A program made the translations under genes and the position numbers. A DNA stretch of 64,000 bases, taken from the NCBI RefSeq assembly GCF_022662495.1, contig NZ_JAKPBU010000007.1, positions 62,001 through 126,000 on the forward strand, in the 5' to 3' direction. Of the stretch, positions 49,382-59,213 are shown piece by piece. The notes beneath the pieces were generated by a model that was given only the letters and a program-made list of their open reading frames with translations, was not told the DNA's origin and ran no database searches. The stretch's first letter is position 1. Every line of letters starts with the position of its first letter. The DNA is from Lysobacter sp. M2-1 (GTDB lineage Bacteria; Pseudomonadota; Gammaproteobacteria; Xanthomonadales; Xanthomonadaceae).

Positions 49382-50518
49382 CTACTGCTTTTTGGTGGTG
49401 GCCGGTGCCGCCGCGGTCCTCGTCTCGGGCTGACCCAGTACCTGCACCGCGCTGCCATCGCGCAATGCGACCTTGCCCGCGGTGACCACCGGCTCACCGA
49501 GCTTCAGACCCGAGCGCAGTTCAGCCCAGGCGCCATCGACGTAACCGAGTTTCACCGGCACCCGCACCGCCTTGCCGGCGCGCACGGTGAACACGGCCGG
49601 ATCGCCCTCGCCTTCCAGCAGCGCAACCCGCGGGATGACGATCGCATCCGCGCGCTGGTCATAGTCGATGCGCACGCGCCCGAACATGCCGGGCTGGAGC
49701 AGTCCGCCACCGGCGAAGGCGGCGATCACGCGGAACGTGCCACTGCCCGAGTCCACCACAGGCGCGACGCGATCGACGACGCCCTCGAACTTCCGGCCGG
49801 GGATGGCATCGACCTGCATCGACACCGGCTGGCCCGGCTTGAGGGTCGCCAGTTCGCGCTCGGGCACGTTGAGCGTGGCTTCCAGACGCGAGTTATCGAC
49901 GATGCGGAAGATCGGGGTGTTGATCTGGACGAAGTTGCCGGTCTTGATCGAGCGCGAGGCGATCACGCCGGAGATCGGCGCGACCACGTTGGCATAGGAC
50001 AGTTCCAGGTTCGCCAGGCGGTTGACGGCCCGCGCGTTCTCCAGGTCGTACTTGAGCTGGTCCAAATCGTTCGCACTGATCAGCTGCTGCTTGGACAACT
50101 GGGTCGAGCGCGCGTAGTTGGCTTCCAGCTTGCGCATCTGCGCCGCGCTCTGCGCGGCCTGCAGGCGTGCGCGGTCGGGATCGAGCCGGACCAGCACCTG
50201 GCCGGCACGCACCATCTGGCCTTCCTCCACCAGCACCGCAAGGGCGACGCCGGAGGTCTTGGCGACCACCTGGGATTCGGCGCGGGCTTCCAGCGGCGCG
50301 GTCCCGGAATAGCTCGCGGCGATCGGGCGACGTGCCACCGCGACCACTTCCACCGGTACCGCCTCGGGCCCCTTGTCTTCCTTGTCCTTGGCCTGGGCCT
50401 CGCCTCCCTTCTTGCATCCGGCGAGGACGGCGATCAGGGCCAGCAGCAGTGCCGCCGACATGGCAGGAAGCCCGGCTCGCGAGGGACGCGAGGCGGCAGA
50501 ATGGTTCGACACGGACAT
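49382..50518 (-). CDS. RND efflux periplasmic adaptor (membrane fusion lipoprotein)
   Basis: 378 residues: signal peptide with lipobox LAGC at about residues 31-34, then barrel-sandwich, alpha-hairpin (about 120-175, QSAAQMRKLEANYARSTQLSKQQL) and beta-barrel domains (SGTFRVIAAFAGGGLLQPGM). It links the permeases to an outer-membrane TolC-type channel, which is not encoded here and must be elsewhere. ATG at 50518 is chosen because it gives the signal peptide MSVSNHSAASRPSRAGLPAM. Confidence 0.9.
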   Translation of the reverse strand: MSVSNHSAASRPSRAGLPAMSAALLLALIAVLAGCKKGGEAQAKDKEDKGPEAVPVEVVAVARRPIAASYSGTAPLEARAESQVVAKTSGVALAVLVEEGQMVRAGQVLVRLDPDRARLQAAQSAAQMRKLEANYARSTQLSKQQLISANDLDQLKYDLENARAVNRLANLELSYANVVAPISGVIASRSIKTGNFVQINTPIFRIVDNSRLEATLNVPERELATLKPGQPVSMQVDAIPGRKFEGVVDRVAPVVDSGSGTFRVIAAFAGGGLLQPGMFGRVRIDYDQRADAIVIPRVALLEGEGDPAVFTVRAGKAVRVPVKLGYVDGAWAELRSGLKLGEPVVTAGKVALRDGSAVQVLGQPETRTAAAPATTKKQ

Positions 50519-50833
50519 GATCGCTAGCCCCAATGGTGTTGTAGCAAGGTATATCACCCAAAGGCTCGATGACATCCGCCTTAAGTCATGGTGCGGAAAG
50601 TCACGCTCGAACCCGATGCTCCAAGGGATGCGCGAGGCCGCACGGCGGTTGCATCCCAGCGCCAACGATGGCGATTGCGGGCGAACTTGCGGTTTTCCGA
50701 TCGTATGCCGCACCGTCCGGACAGACCGTGAACGATTTGGACGCGCCGGCTATACTGTCCGGATTGCGCGACGCAGGGGTTCGCGGCGCAGCGACAGCCA
50801 GTTTTCCAGCCATCAGGATTGCGGAACCACGAC
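50519..50833. other. Divergent control region of efflux and cytochrome operons
   Basis: 315 bp without a gene. A TATACT -10-like element at 50751-50756 faces the cytochrome genes (weak -35 GTGAAC at 50728). The minus strand near 50545-50562 has AT-rich words (GATATACC) possibly for the efflux operon. I see no TetR- or MarR-type palindrome that would identify a local regulator of the efflux genes. Confidence 0.4.
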
Positions 50834-51208
50834 ATGACGCGACCGTTGCCGATCGCCGCCTGCCTTGCGCTTGCCTGCGTACTAGCCCCGACCGCCCTAG
50901 CGCAGACCCCAGCCCCGGCAAGCCAGCCCGCGGCGCCGGTGCAGGGCGCACTCCAGGGCGACGCGGCCCGTGGCAAGGCCCTTACCTACACCTGCCAGGG
51001 ATGCCACGGCGTCACCGGCTACAAGAACGCGTACCCGAACTACCACGTGCCGCGGATCGGCGGGCAGTCCGAGCAGTACCTGTTCAACGCGCTGGGCGAG
51101 TACCGCAGGGGCACGCGCAAGCACCCCACCATGCAGGCGCAGTCGCAGAGCTTTTCCGAGCAGGACATCGCCGATATCGCCGCCTATCTGTCGGGCCTGA
51201 AGCCGTGA
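50834..51208 (+). CDS. Single-haem cytochrome c, c4-half type
   Basis: 124 residues: signal peptide (about 1-23, ending ALA) for periplasmic export, haem site CQGCH (Cys54, Cys57, His58) and candidate distal ligand in HPTMQAQ. The GGQSEQYLFNALGEYRRGTRKHP stretch and DIADIAAYLSGL end are typical of half a cytochrome c4. The next gene encodes a second half-like cytochrome 8 bp away; together they resemble diheme c4 split into two proteins, probably electron carriers for a terminal oxidase. ATG at 50834 rather than the upstream TTG. Confidence 0.85.
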   Translation: MTRPLPIAACLALACVLAPTALAQTPAPASQPAAPVQGALQGDAARGKALTYTCQGCHGVTGYKNAYPNYHVPRIGGQSEQYLFNALGEYRRGTRKHPTMQAQSQSFSEQDIADIAAYLSGLKP

Positions 51209-51216
51209 GCCCTGCC

Positions 51217-51666
51217 ATGACCACGACCATGACCCGGACCCGCATCCTCCTCACCGCCTCCCTGCTTGCGCTCGCCCTGGCCGCGTGTTCGTCGGGCGAT
51301 ACGCCCGCCGAGCATTCCGCCGCCGACCGTGCGGAGGGACACACCTCGTCGTCCGCAGGCTTGCCCCCCGGACACATCGACGCGGGCGAAAAACAGGCCA
51401 ACACCAGGGGCAAGGCCACCGGCCAGTCCTGCATCGACTGCCATGGCAAGGACGGCAACGCGCCGATCGACGCGACCTATCCCAAGCTGGGCGGCCAGTA
51501 CCACGACTACATCGCGCACTCGCTGCAGATGTACCGCGATGGCGACCGCGAGCACGCGCTGATGTCGCAGCAGGCCAAGGACCTGAGCGACCAGCAGATC
51601 GCCGACCTGGCCGCCTATTTCGGCTCGCGTCCGAGCCAGCTGCGCGACCTGCACGGCACGAACTGA
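51217..51666 (+). CDS. Single-haem cytochrome c lipoprotein
   Basis: 149 residues. Signal peptide with lipobox LALAAC (Cys24), so probably anchored to a membrane. Haem site CIDCH (Cys72, Cys75, His76), Met ligand candidate in HALMSQQAK and DQQIADLAAYFGSRPSQL end. Co-transcribed with the preceding cytochrome; a strong terminator follows. An ATG at 51229 is an alternative start. Confidence 0.85.
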   Translation: MTTTMTRTRILLTASLLALALAACSSGDTPAEHSAADRAEGHTSSSAGLPPGHIDAGEKQANTRGKATGQSCIDCHGKDGNAPIDATYPKLGGQYHDYIAHSLQMYRDGDREHALMSQQAKDLSDQQIADLAAYFGSRPSQLRDLHGTN

Positions 51667-51693
51667 GAGCGGATCGTCGCGTCGGGTAGAAGA

Positions 51694-51717
51694 AAAAGGG
51701 GCCGCGAGGCCCCTTTT
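51694..51717. terminator. Bidirectional terminator
   Basis: Stem AAAAGGGGCC / GGCCCCTTTT (10 bp) with GCGA loop; T4 ends on each strand. It lies between the cytochrome operon (plus) and the end of the transmembrane repetitive protein gene (minus), so it can serve both. Confidence 0.75.
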
Positions 51718-51803
51718 CCATGGCGGATCGCCGCTCGAAGCACGCCGACGTGGATTCCGGTGAGCGGGCGCCAGGAACACCGGCCGCCGGGGATAGCGCC
51801 AGG

Positions 51804-53450
51804 TTACGGCTGCTTGAGCGCGTCCTGGTCTTCCTGGAGTTCGGGCTTGAACGGGATGTCCGGCGGCGGTCGGGCGATGGCTTCCTGATCCTGCAGGTTC
51901 GGGTCGCTGATCCCGCATCCCCCGCCCAGCTGCAGCAGGGAGATGGTGCAGTTGATCTTCTTCGAGGTTCCCGGGATCGGGATCGCCATGCTCTTGATGC
52001 CGCGCCGCACCCACTCTTCCAGCAGCGTGCCGCTGGGAATCCAGTACTGGTCGAAGCGGGTCGGCTCGTAGCCGATCGGTGGACGCTTGGACCAGGTGCC
52101 GTAGCGATCGAGCTGGTCCCGCGTCCAGTTGTCGCTACCCGGGGGGAAGCCGCCGCCGGGCGCCGCAGTACCCGGTGGCAGCTTCGGGCTGCCGTCGGCA
52201 TTGAACAGGCCCGACTGCGTCCCGGCGTTGCCACCAGGCCGATTGCGATCGGATTCGCCCCAGTCGTCCCCACGCTGCGGCGTGGGCCAGGCACCCGGCG
52301 GTGCGATCGGGCTGGCCCCGCGTCCGGCCGTGGCTGCCGCGGGCCGATTGCCGCTGCTCGCGGCGGGCCGACCGCTCGGTGTGGATGCGCTGGACGAGGG
52401 CGAAGTCCCGGACGGCGACGGGGTCGCCGCAGGTGCGGTGCCGGTGGCCGGCTGGGGCGTGCGTTGCTGGCCGCTGGAAGACGCCAGGGGGATGTCCCGT
52501 GCGCGGACCTGCTGCGCCGGCGCGTCGATGCGTGGGGCCGGCTGCGTCTGTTCGGCCACCTGGGGGATGGCTTGCGGGCGGGGCAGCAACGGCACATCGC
52601 GCGTACGTACCTCCACCTGGGCCGGCTGTACCTGTGGCACCTCCACGGGTCTTTCGGCGACCTGTGGCCTGATCGCAGGCGGGGTTGGCGTCTCGACAAC
52701 CTGCACCTCGCGCTCGATCGCCTGCAAGGTGGGGCGTTCGAGTTGCGGCGTGGTCACCTGCAGCTCGGGCGGCGTGGTGGGCGGTACGACGAAATCGGAA
52801 TCGGGTACGGGCGTCTCGGTCACCACGAGCGGCTGCTGCGCCTGCGCTTCGGACGGCGGCTGTGGAGTTGGTTCCGTGGGCGGTGCCGCCGGAGCGGCCG
52901 GCGCCGGTTCGGAGGCAGCATCCGGGCGTGCGGCTGCCGCGGCCTCGGGCAGTTCGATGATCGTTTCGGCCGCAGGCGCGCCGCCTCCGGTTTCCTCGGG
53001 TGTGCCTTCGCCAATGTATTCCACCTGCACGACATCCTCGCCGGGCGGCGGGGGCATGCCCATGAAACGCACATAGGCGATCCACAACAGCAGGATCGCC
53101 AGCACCAGATGCACCAGCAAGGTGACGACCACGGCGACGATGCGATCGCGCGCGGTTTCCGGCTCCGATGCATGCCACTGCTGACGCCAGAGCGCGCCGA
53201 ACGCCTGCCAGCGGTTGAGGTCGGCACTGCGCGGGGCCGGCATCGCCAGCTCGCGCCGCAGGAAAATCGCGACGATGGCCTCGGCGGTTGCGCCGGTGAC
53301 CGCGCCGGCGCGTTCGCGCATGGACGCGAACCATGCTTTCCAGCCGGGTGGGAACTCGCCCGGCGGAGTTTCTTCGGCCTGGTTGCGGAACCACAGGCGT
53401 TTGCGGCCCCGCGCGAGCAGCGCCTCGATCAGTTCGTGGGACGAATACAT
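51804..53450 (-). CDS. Proline-rich transmembrane repetitive protein
   Basis: 548 residues. A cytoplasmic N-terminal part (1-102), one membrane helix (about 103-127), then a long periplasmic Pro/Ala/Gln/Thr/Glu-rich linker (about 150-400) and a compact C-terminal region (about 440-530) with three Cys. The layout resembles TonB-like or translocation linker proteins but the C-terminus is not a TonB domain. Similar genes are annotated in Xanthomonas as transmembrane repetitive protein (recalled). Function unknown. nfuA ends 54 bp upstream. Confidence 0.75.
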   Translation of the reverse strand: MYSSHELIEALLARGRKRLWFRNQAEETPPGEFPPGWKAWFASMRERAGAVTGATAEAIVAIFLRRELAMPAPRSADLNRWQAFGALWRQQWHASEPETARDRIVAVVVTLLVHLVLAILLLWIAYVRFMGMPPPPGEDVVQVEYIGEGTPEETGGGAPAAETIIELPEAAAAARPDAASEPAPAAPAAPPTEPTPQPPSEAQAQQPLVVTETPVPDSDFVVPPTTPPELQVTTPQLERPTLQAIEREVQVVETPTPPAIRPQVAERPVEVPQVQPAQVEVRTRDVPLLPRPQAIPQVAEQTQPAPRIDAPAQQVRARDIPLASSSGQQRTPQPATGTAPAATPSPSGTSPSSSASTPSGRPAASSGNRPAAATAGRGASPIAPPGAWPTPQRGDDWGESDRNRPGGNAGTQSGLFNADGSPKLPPGTAAPGGGFPPGSDNWTRDQLDRYGTWSKRPPIGYEPTRFDQYWIPSGTLLEEWVRRGIKSMAIPIPGTSKKINCTISLLQLGGGCGISDPNLQDQEAIARPPPDIPFKPELQEDQDALKQP

Positions 53451-53504
53451 GCCGCGCCGCCTTCAGCCGTCAGGACGCGCGGTGCGCATCTTGCGGCGGT
53501 GCGC

Positions 53505-54101
53505 TCAAGCGGCGTGGTCCCGCGCGATGTACGGCGCGGCGCCGCTGTCGTGATCGGTCGCGTCGCGAACCGCGGTCACGCCCTCCACCTTCTCCATCAG
53601 GGTTTTTTCGATGCCCTGTTTCAGGGTGACATCAGCCATGCCACAGCCATGGCAGCCGCCGCCGAAACGCAGGACCACCACGCCTTCGGCGGTGACTTCC
53701 TGCACGGCCACGTTGCCGCGGTGCTGCGCCAGCTGCGGATTGATCTCGTGCTCCACCACCCAGCGCACGCGCTCCACCAGCGAGGCCGATTCCGAAGGCA
53801 CTTCGCCCTTGATCTTCGGCGCGCGTATCTGCAGCTGGCCGCCGGTCGTCTTGTGTTCGTAATCGATCAGCGCGCCATCGAGGAACGGTGCGCTTGCGGC
53901 GTCGAGCCAGAGGGTGAAGCCTTCGCAGTCGATCGCCCATTCATCGCCCTGCAGGTCGGCGCTTTCTGCGAATTCAAGACGCACGTCGGCATGCGCGGTG
54001 CCCGGGTTCACTGCGGCCAGCTTGACGCCAAGACCGGCGATCTCCTCGCGCTCGATCAGCTTGCGGAAGTGGGTCTGCGCGGATTCGGTAATCTGGATCA
54101 T
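53505..54101 (-). CDS. nfuA: Fe-S biogenesis protein NfuA
   Basis: Carrier that delivers 4Fe-4S clusters and protects them under stress. 198 residues: N-terminal degenerate A-type domain without its Cys (about 1-100), C-terminal Nfu domain with [15 protein letters not shown] (Cys150, Cys153). The final HAA tail is non-conserved. ATG at 54101. Confidence 0.95.
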   Translation of the reverse strand: MIQITESAQTHFRKLIEREEIAGLGVKLAAVNPGTAHADVRLEFAESADLQGDEWAIDCEGFTLWLDAASAPFLDGALIDYEHKTTGGQLQIRAPKIKGEVPSESASLVERVRWVVEHEINPQLAQHRGNVAVQEVTAEGVVVLRFGGGCHGCGMADVTLKQGIEKTLMEKVEGVTAVRDATDHDSGAAPYIARDHAA

Positions 54102-54201
54102 GGGCGTATTCTATCGGCCTGACTCATCCGTCCGCCCATGGCTGCACGCAGGGCGTTCCAGCCGCCATCCGGCGTTCATGCTCCAGCGGGAGGAGCCCGT
54201 G

Positions 54202-54543
54202 ATGACCGATCTTATCCCCCTGGCCCAGGCCCATTGCATTCCCCGCAAGGGCAGCGAGCACCGGCTGGGCGAAGCCCGGATCCGCGAACTCATGCCTGAA
54301 TTGCCCGGCTGGGAAATCGCCGAGAACGGCCATGCGCTGTCCAGGACCTTCGCGTTCAAGGACTATTACCGGACCATGTCCTTCGTCAACGCGCTGGCGC
54401 ACATGGCCAACCGCGAAGACCACCATCCCGACCTCGGCGTGCATTACGACCGCGTCGTGGTGCGTTATTCGACCCACGACGTGGGCGGATTGAGCGAGAA
54501 CGACTTCATTTGTGCGGCGAAGGCCGACGCGCTGGCCTCCTGA
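54202..54543 (+). CDS. phhB: Pterin-4a-carbinolamine dehydratase
   Basis: Regenerates quinonoid dihydrobiopterin for phenylalanine hydroxylase. 113 residues with the family core [30 protein letters not shown] at 54202 with AGGAG 9 bases upstream. No phenylalanine hydroxylase (phhA) gene lies in the window. Confidence 0.92.
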   Translation: MTDLIPLAQAHCIPRKGSEHRLGEARIRELMPELPGWEIAENGHALSRTFAFKDYYRTMSFVNALAHMANREDHHPDLGVHYDRVVVRYSTHDVGGLSENDFICAAKADALAS

Positions 54544-54643
54544 TTCCGATTACCCCAACCGGCAAGATGCGCGCGGCGCCACTCGTGTCGCGTGCGCGAG
54601 GCCAACGATCCGGCGCCCCTCTGGCGTGCAACCCGCAACGCCG

Positions 54644-55645
54644 TCAGGCCAGCCGATCCAGCACATCCATCAGTTCCGGTGCCAGCGGCGCATTGAGCAC
54701 GTAAGGCGTCCTGCCCGCGTCGAGAGCGAACTCCAACGACGCGGCATGCAGGAACAGTCGCCGCAGGCCCGCCTGCTCCCGCAGCCGCCGGTTGACCTCC
54801 GGCTCGCCGTATTTGTCGTCGCCCGCCACCGGATGGCCGATGTGCTGGGCATGCACGCGGATCTGGTGGGTGCGGCCGGTCTCGATCCGCACTTCGCAAT
54901 AGCTGTGCCCACCGCGCCGCTCCAGGACCCGAAAGTGGCTGAGCGACGGTTTGCCGCCTGCGCCGCTTCTATCCGATACGACCTGCACGTGCCGCTCGCC
55001 ACCCTGGCGCAGCCCGACGTGCAGCGGCGCGTCCACCGACATCACCCCGTCCGGCATCCGGCCGACCAGCAGCGCGAGATAGCGCTTGCTGATGCCCGGC
55101 TTCCCATCGGCAGGGTCTTCCCGCATCAGGGCCTGCAATTCGAGCAGCGCCGAGCGCTTCTTCGCCACCACCATCAGGCCCGATGTGTCCCGGTCGAGTC
55201 GGTGCACCAGCTCCAGTGTTTCGTCCGGGCGCAATGCCCGCAGGGTCTCGATCACCCCGAAGCCGATGCCGCTGCCGCCGTGGCTGGCCACTCCTGAGGG
55301 CTTGCTGATCGCCAGCAGGCGCGCGTCTTCGAACACGATGCTGGCCGCCATCGCCTCCAGCAGCCCCGGCGCCGGCCGACCCTTGTCGCCGGCCTCGCTG
55401 AGACGAACCGGGGGAATCCGGATCTCGTCCCCAGTCTCGAGCCGGCGCTCGGCCTTGGCCCGGCCGCCGTTGACCCGGACCTGGCCGCTGCGCACCACCT
55501 TGTAAATCAATGACCTGGGCGCTCCCTTGAGCTCGCCCAGGAGGAAGTTGTCGAGACGCTGCCCGGCGCGGTCCTCCGGCACGCGCACCAGGCGCACGCC
55601 GGCACCGGCGGGCCTGTCCGTGGTCTTGGAATCTGAACGGGTCAT
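54644..55645 (-). CDS. rluC: 23S rRNA pseudouridine synthase RluC
   Basis: Forms pseudouridines 955, 2504 and 2580 of 23S rRNA. 333 residues: S4 RNA-binding domain (about 28-85, RAGQRLDNFLLGELKG), then the catalytic RluA domain with HRLDRDTSGLMVVAKK (Asp about 147). Divergent from rne, the same arrangement as in E. coli, which supports rluC over rluD. Confidence 0.92.
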   Translation of the reverse strand: MTRSDSKTTDRPAGAGVRLVRVPEDRAGQRLDNFLLGELKGAPRSLIYKVVRSGQVRVNGGRAKAERRLETGDEIRIPPVRLSEAGDKGRPAPGLLEAMAASIVFEDARLLAISKPSGVASHGGSGIGFGVIETLRALRPDETLELVHRLDRDTSGLMVVAKKRSALLELQALMREDPADGKPGISKRYLALLVGRMPDGVMSVDAPLHVGLRQGGERHVQVVSDRSGAGGKPSLSHFRVLERRGGHSYCEVRIETGRTHQIRVHAQHIGHPVAGDDKYGEPEVNRRLREQAGLRRLFLHAASLEFALDAGRTPYVLNAPLAPELMDVLDRLA

Positions 55646-56121
55646 CGTGGGCCTTGGTCTGTTACACTCAGCCCGCGAGATAAAGGTTTGATTTCGCTAG
55701 GGAGTTGTCGCCGTTCGACAGCGTTGCTGTCCGCCGGCATGGGCCGAAAACCCCGCTCCCGCGAATTCCGATGCAGTGCGCGGCCACCGCCCCAGGGGCG
55801 GACATGTTAGCGGCTGATCGGCAAACCCGGCCATCGCCAGGCTCTGCTTCCGGATGGAATGCAGGATGCCTGCGCAAGAACATGTCCCGCGCGATGCCGC
55901 GGCCTGGTCCTGACGGGCGACCCAACCCGCCCAGTGACCGGCCAAAAGCGCCGCCGGCCCAGTAACACACCAGAAGAATGAAGCGCTCCCGCGGCATGCC
56001 GTGGTGTTGCAGCGCTGGAAACATCGGGCTGCCGCTGCGCCTTGCGCGGCCGGCCGCCGGTTGCAGGTCCAGACGAAACGCCTCGGCGTTCCGCGTGCTG
56101 AAGCGCGCGAGGAACGCAACA
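55646..56121 (+). promoter_or_regulatory. Long rne leader and divergent promoter region
   Basis: 476 bp between rluC and rne without a gene. A TTACACT -10-like element lies at 55662-55668. Small inverted repeats occur at 55706-55720 (TGTCG / CGACA) and 55787-55801 (CCGCCCC / GGGGCGG). E. coli rne has a leader of about 360 nt through which RNase E cleaves its own message; the long leader here fits the same control, though no conserved element was recognised. The rne frame stays open upstream to 55978. Confidence 0.55.
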
Positions 56122-59100
56122 ATGAAACGCATGCTGATCAATGCCACGCAGGCAGAAGAACTGCGCGTGGCGATCGTCGACGGCCAGACGCTCTACGACA
56201 TCGATATCGAGCAGCCGTCCAAGGAACAGAAGAAGTCCAACATCTACAAGGGCCGCATCACCCGGCTCGAGCCTTCGCTGGAAGCCGCCTTCGTCGAGTA
56301 CGGCGCCGAGCGCCACGGCTTCCTGCCGCTGAAGGAAATTTCCCGCGATTACTTCCAGTCCGGCGTCGACCCCAACAAGGGTTCGCTCAAGGAACTGCTG
56401 CGCGAAGGCCAGGAAGTCGTCGTCCAGGTCGACAAGGAGGAGCGCGGCAACAAGGGCGCCGCGCTGACCACCTTCATCTCGCTGGCCGGCCGCTACATGG
56501 TGCTGATGCCGAACTCGCCCACGGCCGGCGGCGTCTCGCGCCGGATCGAGGGCGACGATCGCGCCGAGCTGAAGAAGGCGATGGATGCGCTGACCATTCC
56601 CGACGACATGGGTGTGATCATCCGCACCGCCGGCGTGGGCCGCGACGCGGAAGAACTGCAGTGGGACCTGGACTATCTGCTCAGCATCTGGCGGGCGGTG
56701 GCCGAGGCTGCGCTGAGCAAGCCCTCCCCGTTCCTGATCTACCAGGAGTCGCGCCTGATCATCCGCGCCCTGCGCGATTACATGCGTGCCGACATCGGCG
56801 AAATCCTGGTGGACACGCCGGAGATGTACGAGGAAGCGAAGGAATTCGTGCAGCAGGTCATGCCGCACAACCTGCGCAAACTCAAGCATTACACCGACGA
56901 CACCCCGCTGTTCAACCGCTTCCAGATCGAGTCCCAGATCGAGAATGCCTACGAGCGCACGGTGCGCCTGCCCTCCGGCGGCGCCCTGGTGATCGACCAG
57001 ACCGAGGCGCTGACCGCGATCGACGTGAACTCAGCGCGCGCCACCAAGGGCGGTGACATCGAAGAAACCGCGTTCAACACCAACCTGGAAGCGGCCGAGG
57101 AAGTCGCGCGCCAGATGCGGCTGCGCGACCTGGGCGGCCTGGTGGTGATCGACTTCATCGACATGTCGTCGAACAAGCATCAGCGCGACGTCGAGAACAA
57201 GCTGCAGAACGCGCTCAAGTACGACCGCGCCCGCGTGCAGCTGGGCCGGATCTCCCGCTTCGGCCTGATGGAAATGTCGCGCCAGCGCCTGCGTCCGAGC
57301 CTGGGCGAATCCAGCCAGCTGGTCTGCCCCACCTGCGAAGGCCATGGCCGCATGCGCAGCGTGGAATCGCTGTCGCTGTCGATCATCCGCGTCGCCGAGG
57401 AGCACGCGATGAAGGACAACACCGGCCAGGTGCTGGTGCAGGCGCCGGTGGAGATCGCCAACTACCTGCTCAACGAGAAGCGCCGCGCATTGGCCGAGAT
57501 CGAGCAGCGCCACGAGGCTCCAATCGTGATCGTCGCCGACGAGCAGCTGCAAACTCCGCACTACGAGGTCACGCGTCTGCGTGAGAACGAACTGGGCGAG
57601 GAATCGTCCAGGCCCAGCTATCAGCGCGGGACCCCGCGCAAGCTGAGCACCATCGCCCTGACCAAGGCCAATCTCAACGTGCCGCCGCCGGCCGCGGTGC
57701 GCAACGTCAAGCCGGCGCAGCCCGCTCCGATCCGCGAACCGCGTCCGGAACCGGTGGCCGTGTCGGCGCCCGCGCCAGCGCCGGTCGCGGCGGCACCTGC
57801 CAGCGGTGGCCTCGTTGGCTGGCTGAAGTCGATGTTCGGCGGTACTTCCGCTACGGCCGCGGCCGCACCGGCGACCCGCCAGAGCGACGAGAACGCACGC
57901 CAGAAGCGGGAAGGCCGCGATGGCCAGCGCCGCGAGCGCGACGGGCGCGGCAGCCGCCCGGGTCGCGACCAATCACGCCGCGACGAGCGGCGTGCACAGG
58001 CACCGGCGCAGCCGCAACCGCAGCCGGCGCAGCAGCCCAAGCAGGACAAGGCGCAAAAGCAGAAGCAACCCAGGCAGGCAGGCCCACAGAAGCAGGCCAA
58101 GCCGCAGACCCAGGAAGCCAGACCGGTCGAACCGGGCCAGCTGCGCGCGGCGGAAGATGCTGCGCGCAAGGACATCGCGTCGGTGCCCGCAGAGCCCGGC
58201 GCTGCCGTGAGCGTGCCCGCCCCTACCCCGACCACCAGCCCAGTCCGTCAGGAAGCCCCATCCGCCAACGTGCGGACCGCGGCCGCCGACGCGTCCGAGG
58301 TCGCGTCCACGACCGTGGGCACCGATGCCCACGATGACGAAAGCCAGGCCGGCGCCGAAGGCAGCGGACGTCGCAGGCGCGGACGCCGCGGTGGCCGTCG
58401 CCGTCGCAAGGGAGGCGAGGCCATGGCCACGGGCGCTGCCGCCGACGCCATCGAGGCGCTGCAGGACGACGCTGCGGACGGTCACACGTTGGCGGCCAGC
58501 GACTCGCAGCCGGAGTTCGATTTCGAGGACGTTCCCGCGCCGGTGAGGCTGATCGATTCCAGGCAGGGCGCGCTCGAGATCGTGGGTGGCGATGCGCCAC
58601 GGGCACAGGACCCGCAGGCAACGCGCCTGATCGACACGCAAACAGCGGCGTTGCAGGTCGTCGCGCCGGAGCGCGAGCAGCATTCGCGACGACCCGACCA
58701 AACCGACCAGATGCAGGCACCGGGCGCCGACCTGACTGCGCCTCAACTCGCCGACACGCAGTACCCTGCCGCGCCGCAGATCGGGTCCCGGCCTCCCGCG
58801 GACGAGCAGACCGAACCTGCCGGGATCGATGCCTCCGAGCAAATCGATGCGCTGGTGGCTGCCGAAACCGACGTTGCGCCCTCGCCCGTCGATCCGATCG
58901 AACCTGCGCCCAGCGACAACGTGGTTTTGGTGGATCCGGTACTCCCCTCCGCTGACGAGACCGTGACCCCCGAACAGACGTCGGCCGCATCGGGCGCGAT
59001 GGAAAATGTAGAAACCGAGGTCGCTGTTCCGGGTCTGTTCGATCCGCTACCCGCGGCGCCCGCGAACATCGCCGATCCGGCGGAGGCCGCGGCCAACGCG

Positions 59101-59154
59101 GTCACCCGGGAGTCCGAAGACGGCAAGGCCGCAGCCGGCGAACGCGGGGCCTGA
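56122..59154 (+). CDS. rne: Ribonuclease E
   Basis: Endoribonuclease central to mRNA turnover and RNA processing. 1010 residues. S1 domain near 35-125; catalytic core with Asp in [20 protein letters not shown] and IDFIDMSS; zinc link CPTCEGHG; then a long low-complexity C-terminal scaffold (about 520-1010) rich in Ala, Pro, Gln and Arg. [17 protein letters not shown] (about 755) is a probable RNA-binding motif; no RhlB- or enolase-binding site could be placed. ATG at 56122 ([10 protein letters not shown]) rather than the in-frame upstream ATG at 55978. Confidence 0.96.
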   Translation: MKRMLINATQAEELRVAIVDGQTLYDIDIEQPSKEQKKSNIYKGRITRLEPSLEAAFVEYGAERHGFLPLKEISRDYFQSGVDPNKGSLKELLREGQEVVVQVDKEERGNKGAALTTFISLAGRYMVLMPNSPTAGGVSRRIEGDDRAELKKAMDALTIPDDMGVIIRTAGVGRDAEELQWDLDYLLSIWRAVAEAALSKPSPFLIYQESRLIIRALRDYMRADIGEILVDTPEMYEEAKEFVQQVMPHNLRKLKHYTDDTPLFNRFQIESQIENAYERTVRLPSGGALVIDQTEALTAIDVNSARATKGGDIEETAFNTNLEAAEEVARQMRLRDLGGLVVIDFIDMSSNKHQRDVENKLQNALKYDRARVQLGRISRFGLMEMSRQRLRPSLGESSQLVCPTCEGHGRMRSVESLSLSIIRVAEEHAMKDNTGQVLVQAPVEIANYLLNEKRRALAEIEQRHEAPIVIVADEQLQTPHYEVTRLRENELGEESSRPSYQRGTPRKLSTIALTKANLNVPPPAAVRNVKPAQPAPIREPRPEPVAVSAPAPAPVAAAPASGGLVGWLKSMFGGTSATAAAAPATRQSDENARQKREGRDGQRRERDGRGSRPGRDQSRRDERRAQAPAQPQPQPAQQPKQDKAQKQKQPRQAGPQKQAKPQTQEARPVEPGQLRAAEDAARKDIASVPAEPGAAVSVPAPTPTTSPVRQEAPSANVRTAAADASEVASTTVGTDAHDDESQAGAEGSGRRRRGRRGGRRRRKGGEAMATGAAADAIEALQDDAADGHTLAASDSQPEFDFEDVPAPVRLIDSRQGALEIVGGDAPRAQDPQATRLIDTQTAALQVVAPEREQHSRRPDQTDQMQAPGADLTAPQLADTQYPAAPQIGSRPPADEQTEPAGIDASEQIDALVAAETDVAPSPVDPIEPAPSDNVVLVDPVLPSADETVTPEQTSAASGAMENVETEVAVPGLFDPLPAAPANIADPAEAAANAVTRESEDGKAAAGERGA

Positions 59155-59168
59155 TTGACGAGGCAACG

Positions 59169-59196
59169 CGGGGCGCGGTGACCAGTACCGCGCCCC
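59169..59196. terminator. Hairpin between convergent genes rne and the next
   Basis: CGGGGCGCGGT / ACCGCGCCCCG (11 bp, loop GACCAGT) between the rne stop and the convergent minus-strand gene. The stem is strong but no T tract follows on either strand, so termination is only possible. Confidence 0.45.
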
Positions 59197-59213
59197 GCCA
59201 TCGCAGCCAAGGC

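Noticed and set aside
55978-56121. Longer RNase E N-terminus from ATG 55978
   Set aside because: The extra 48 residues have no family counterpart; the ATG at 56122 gives the conserved [10 protein letters not shown] start.
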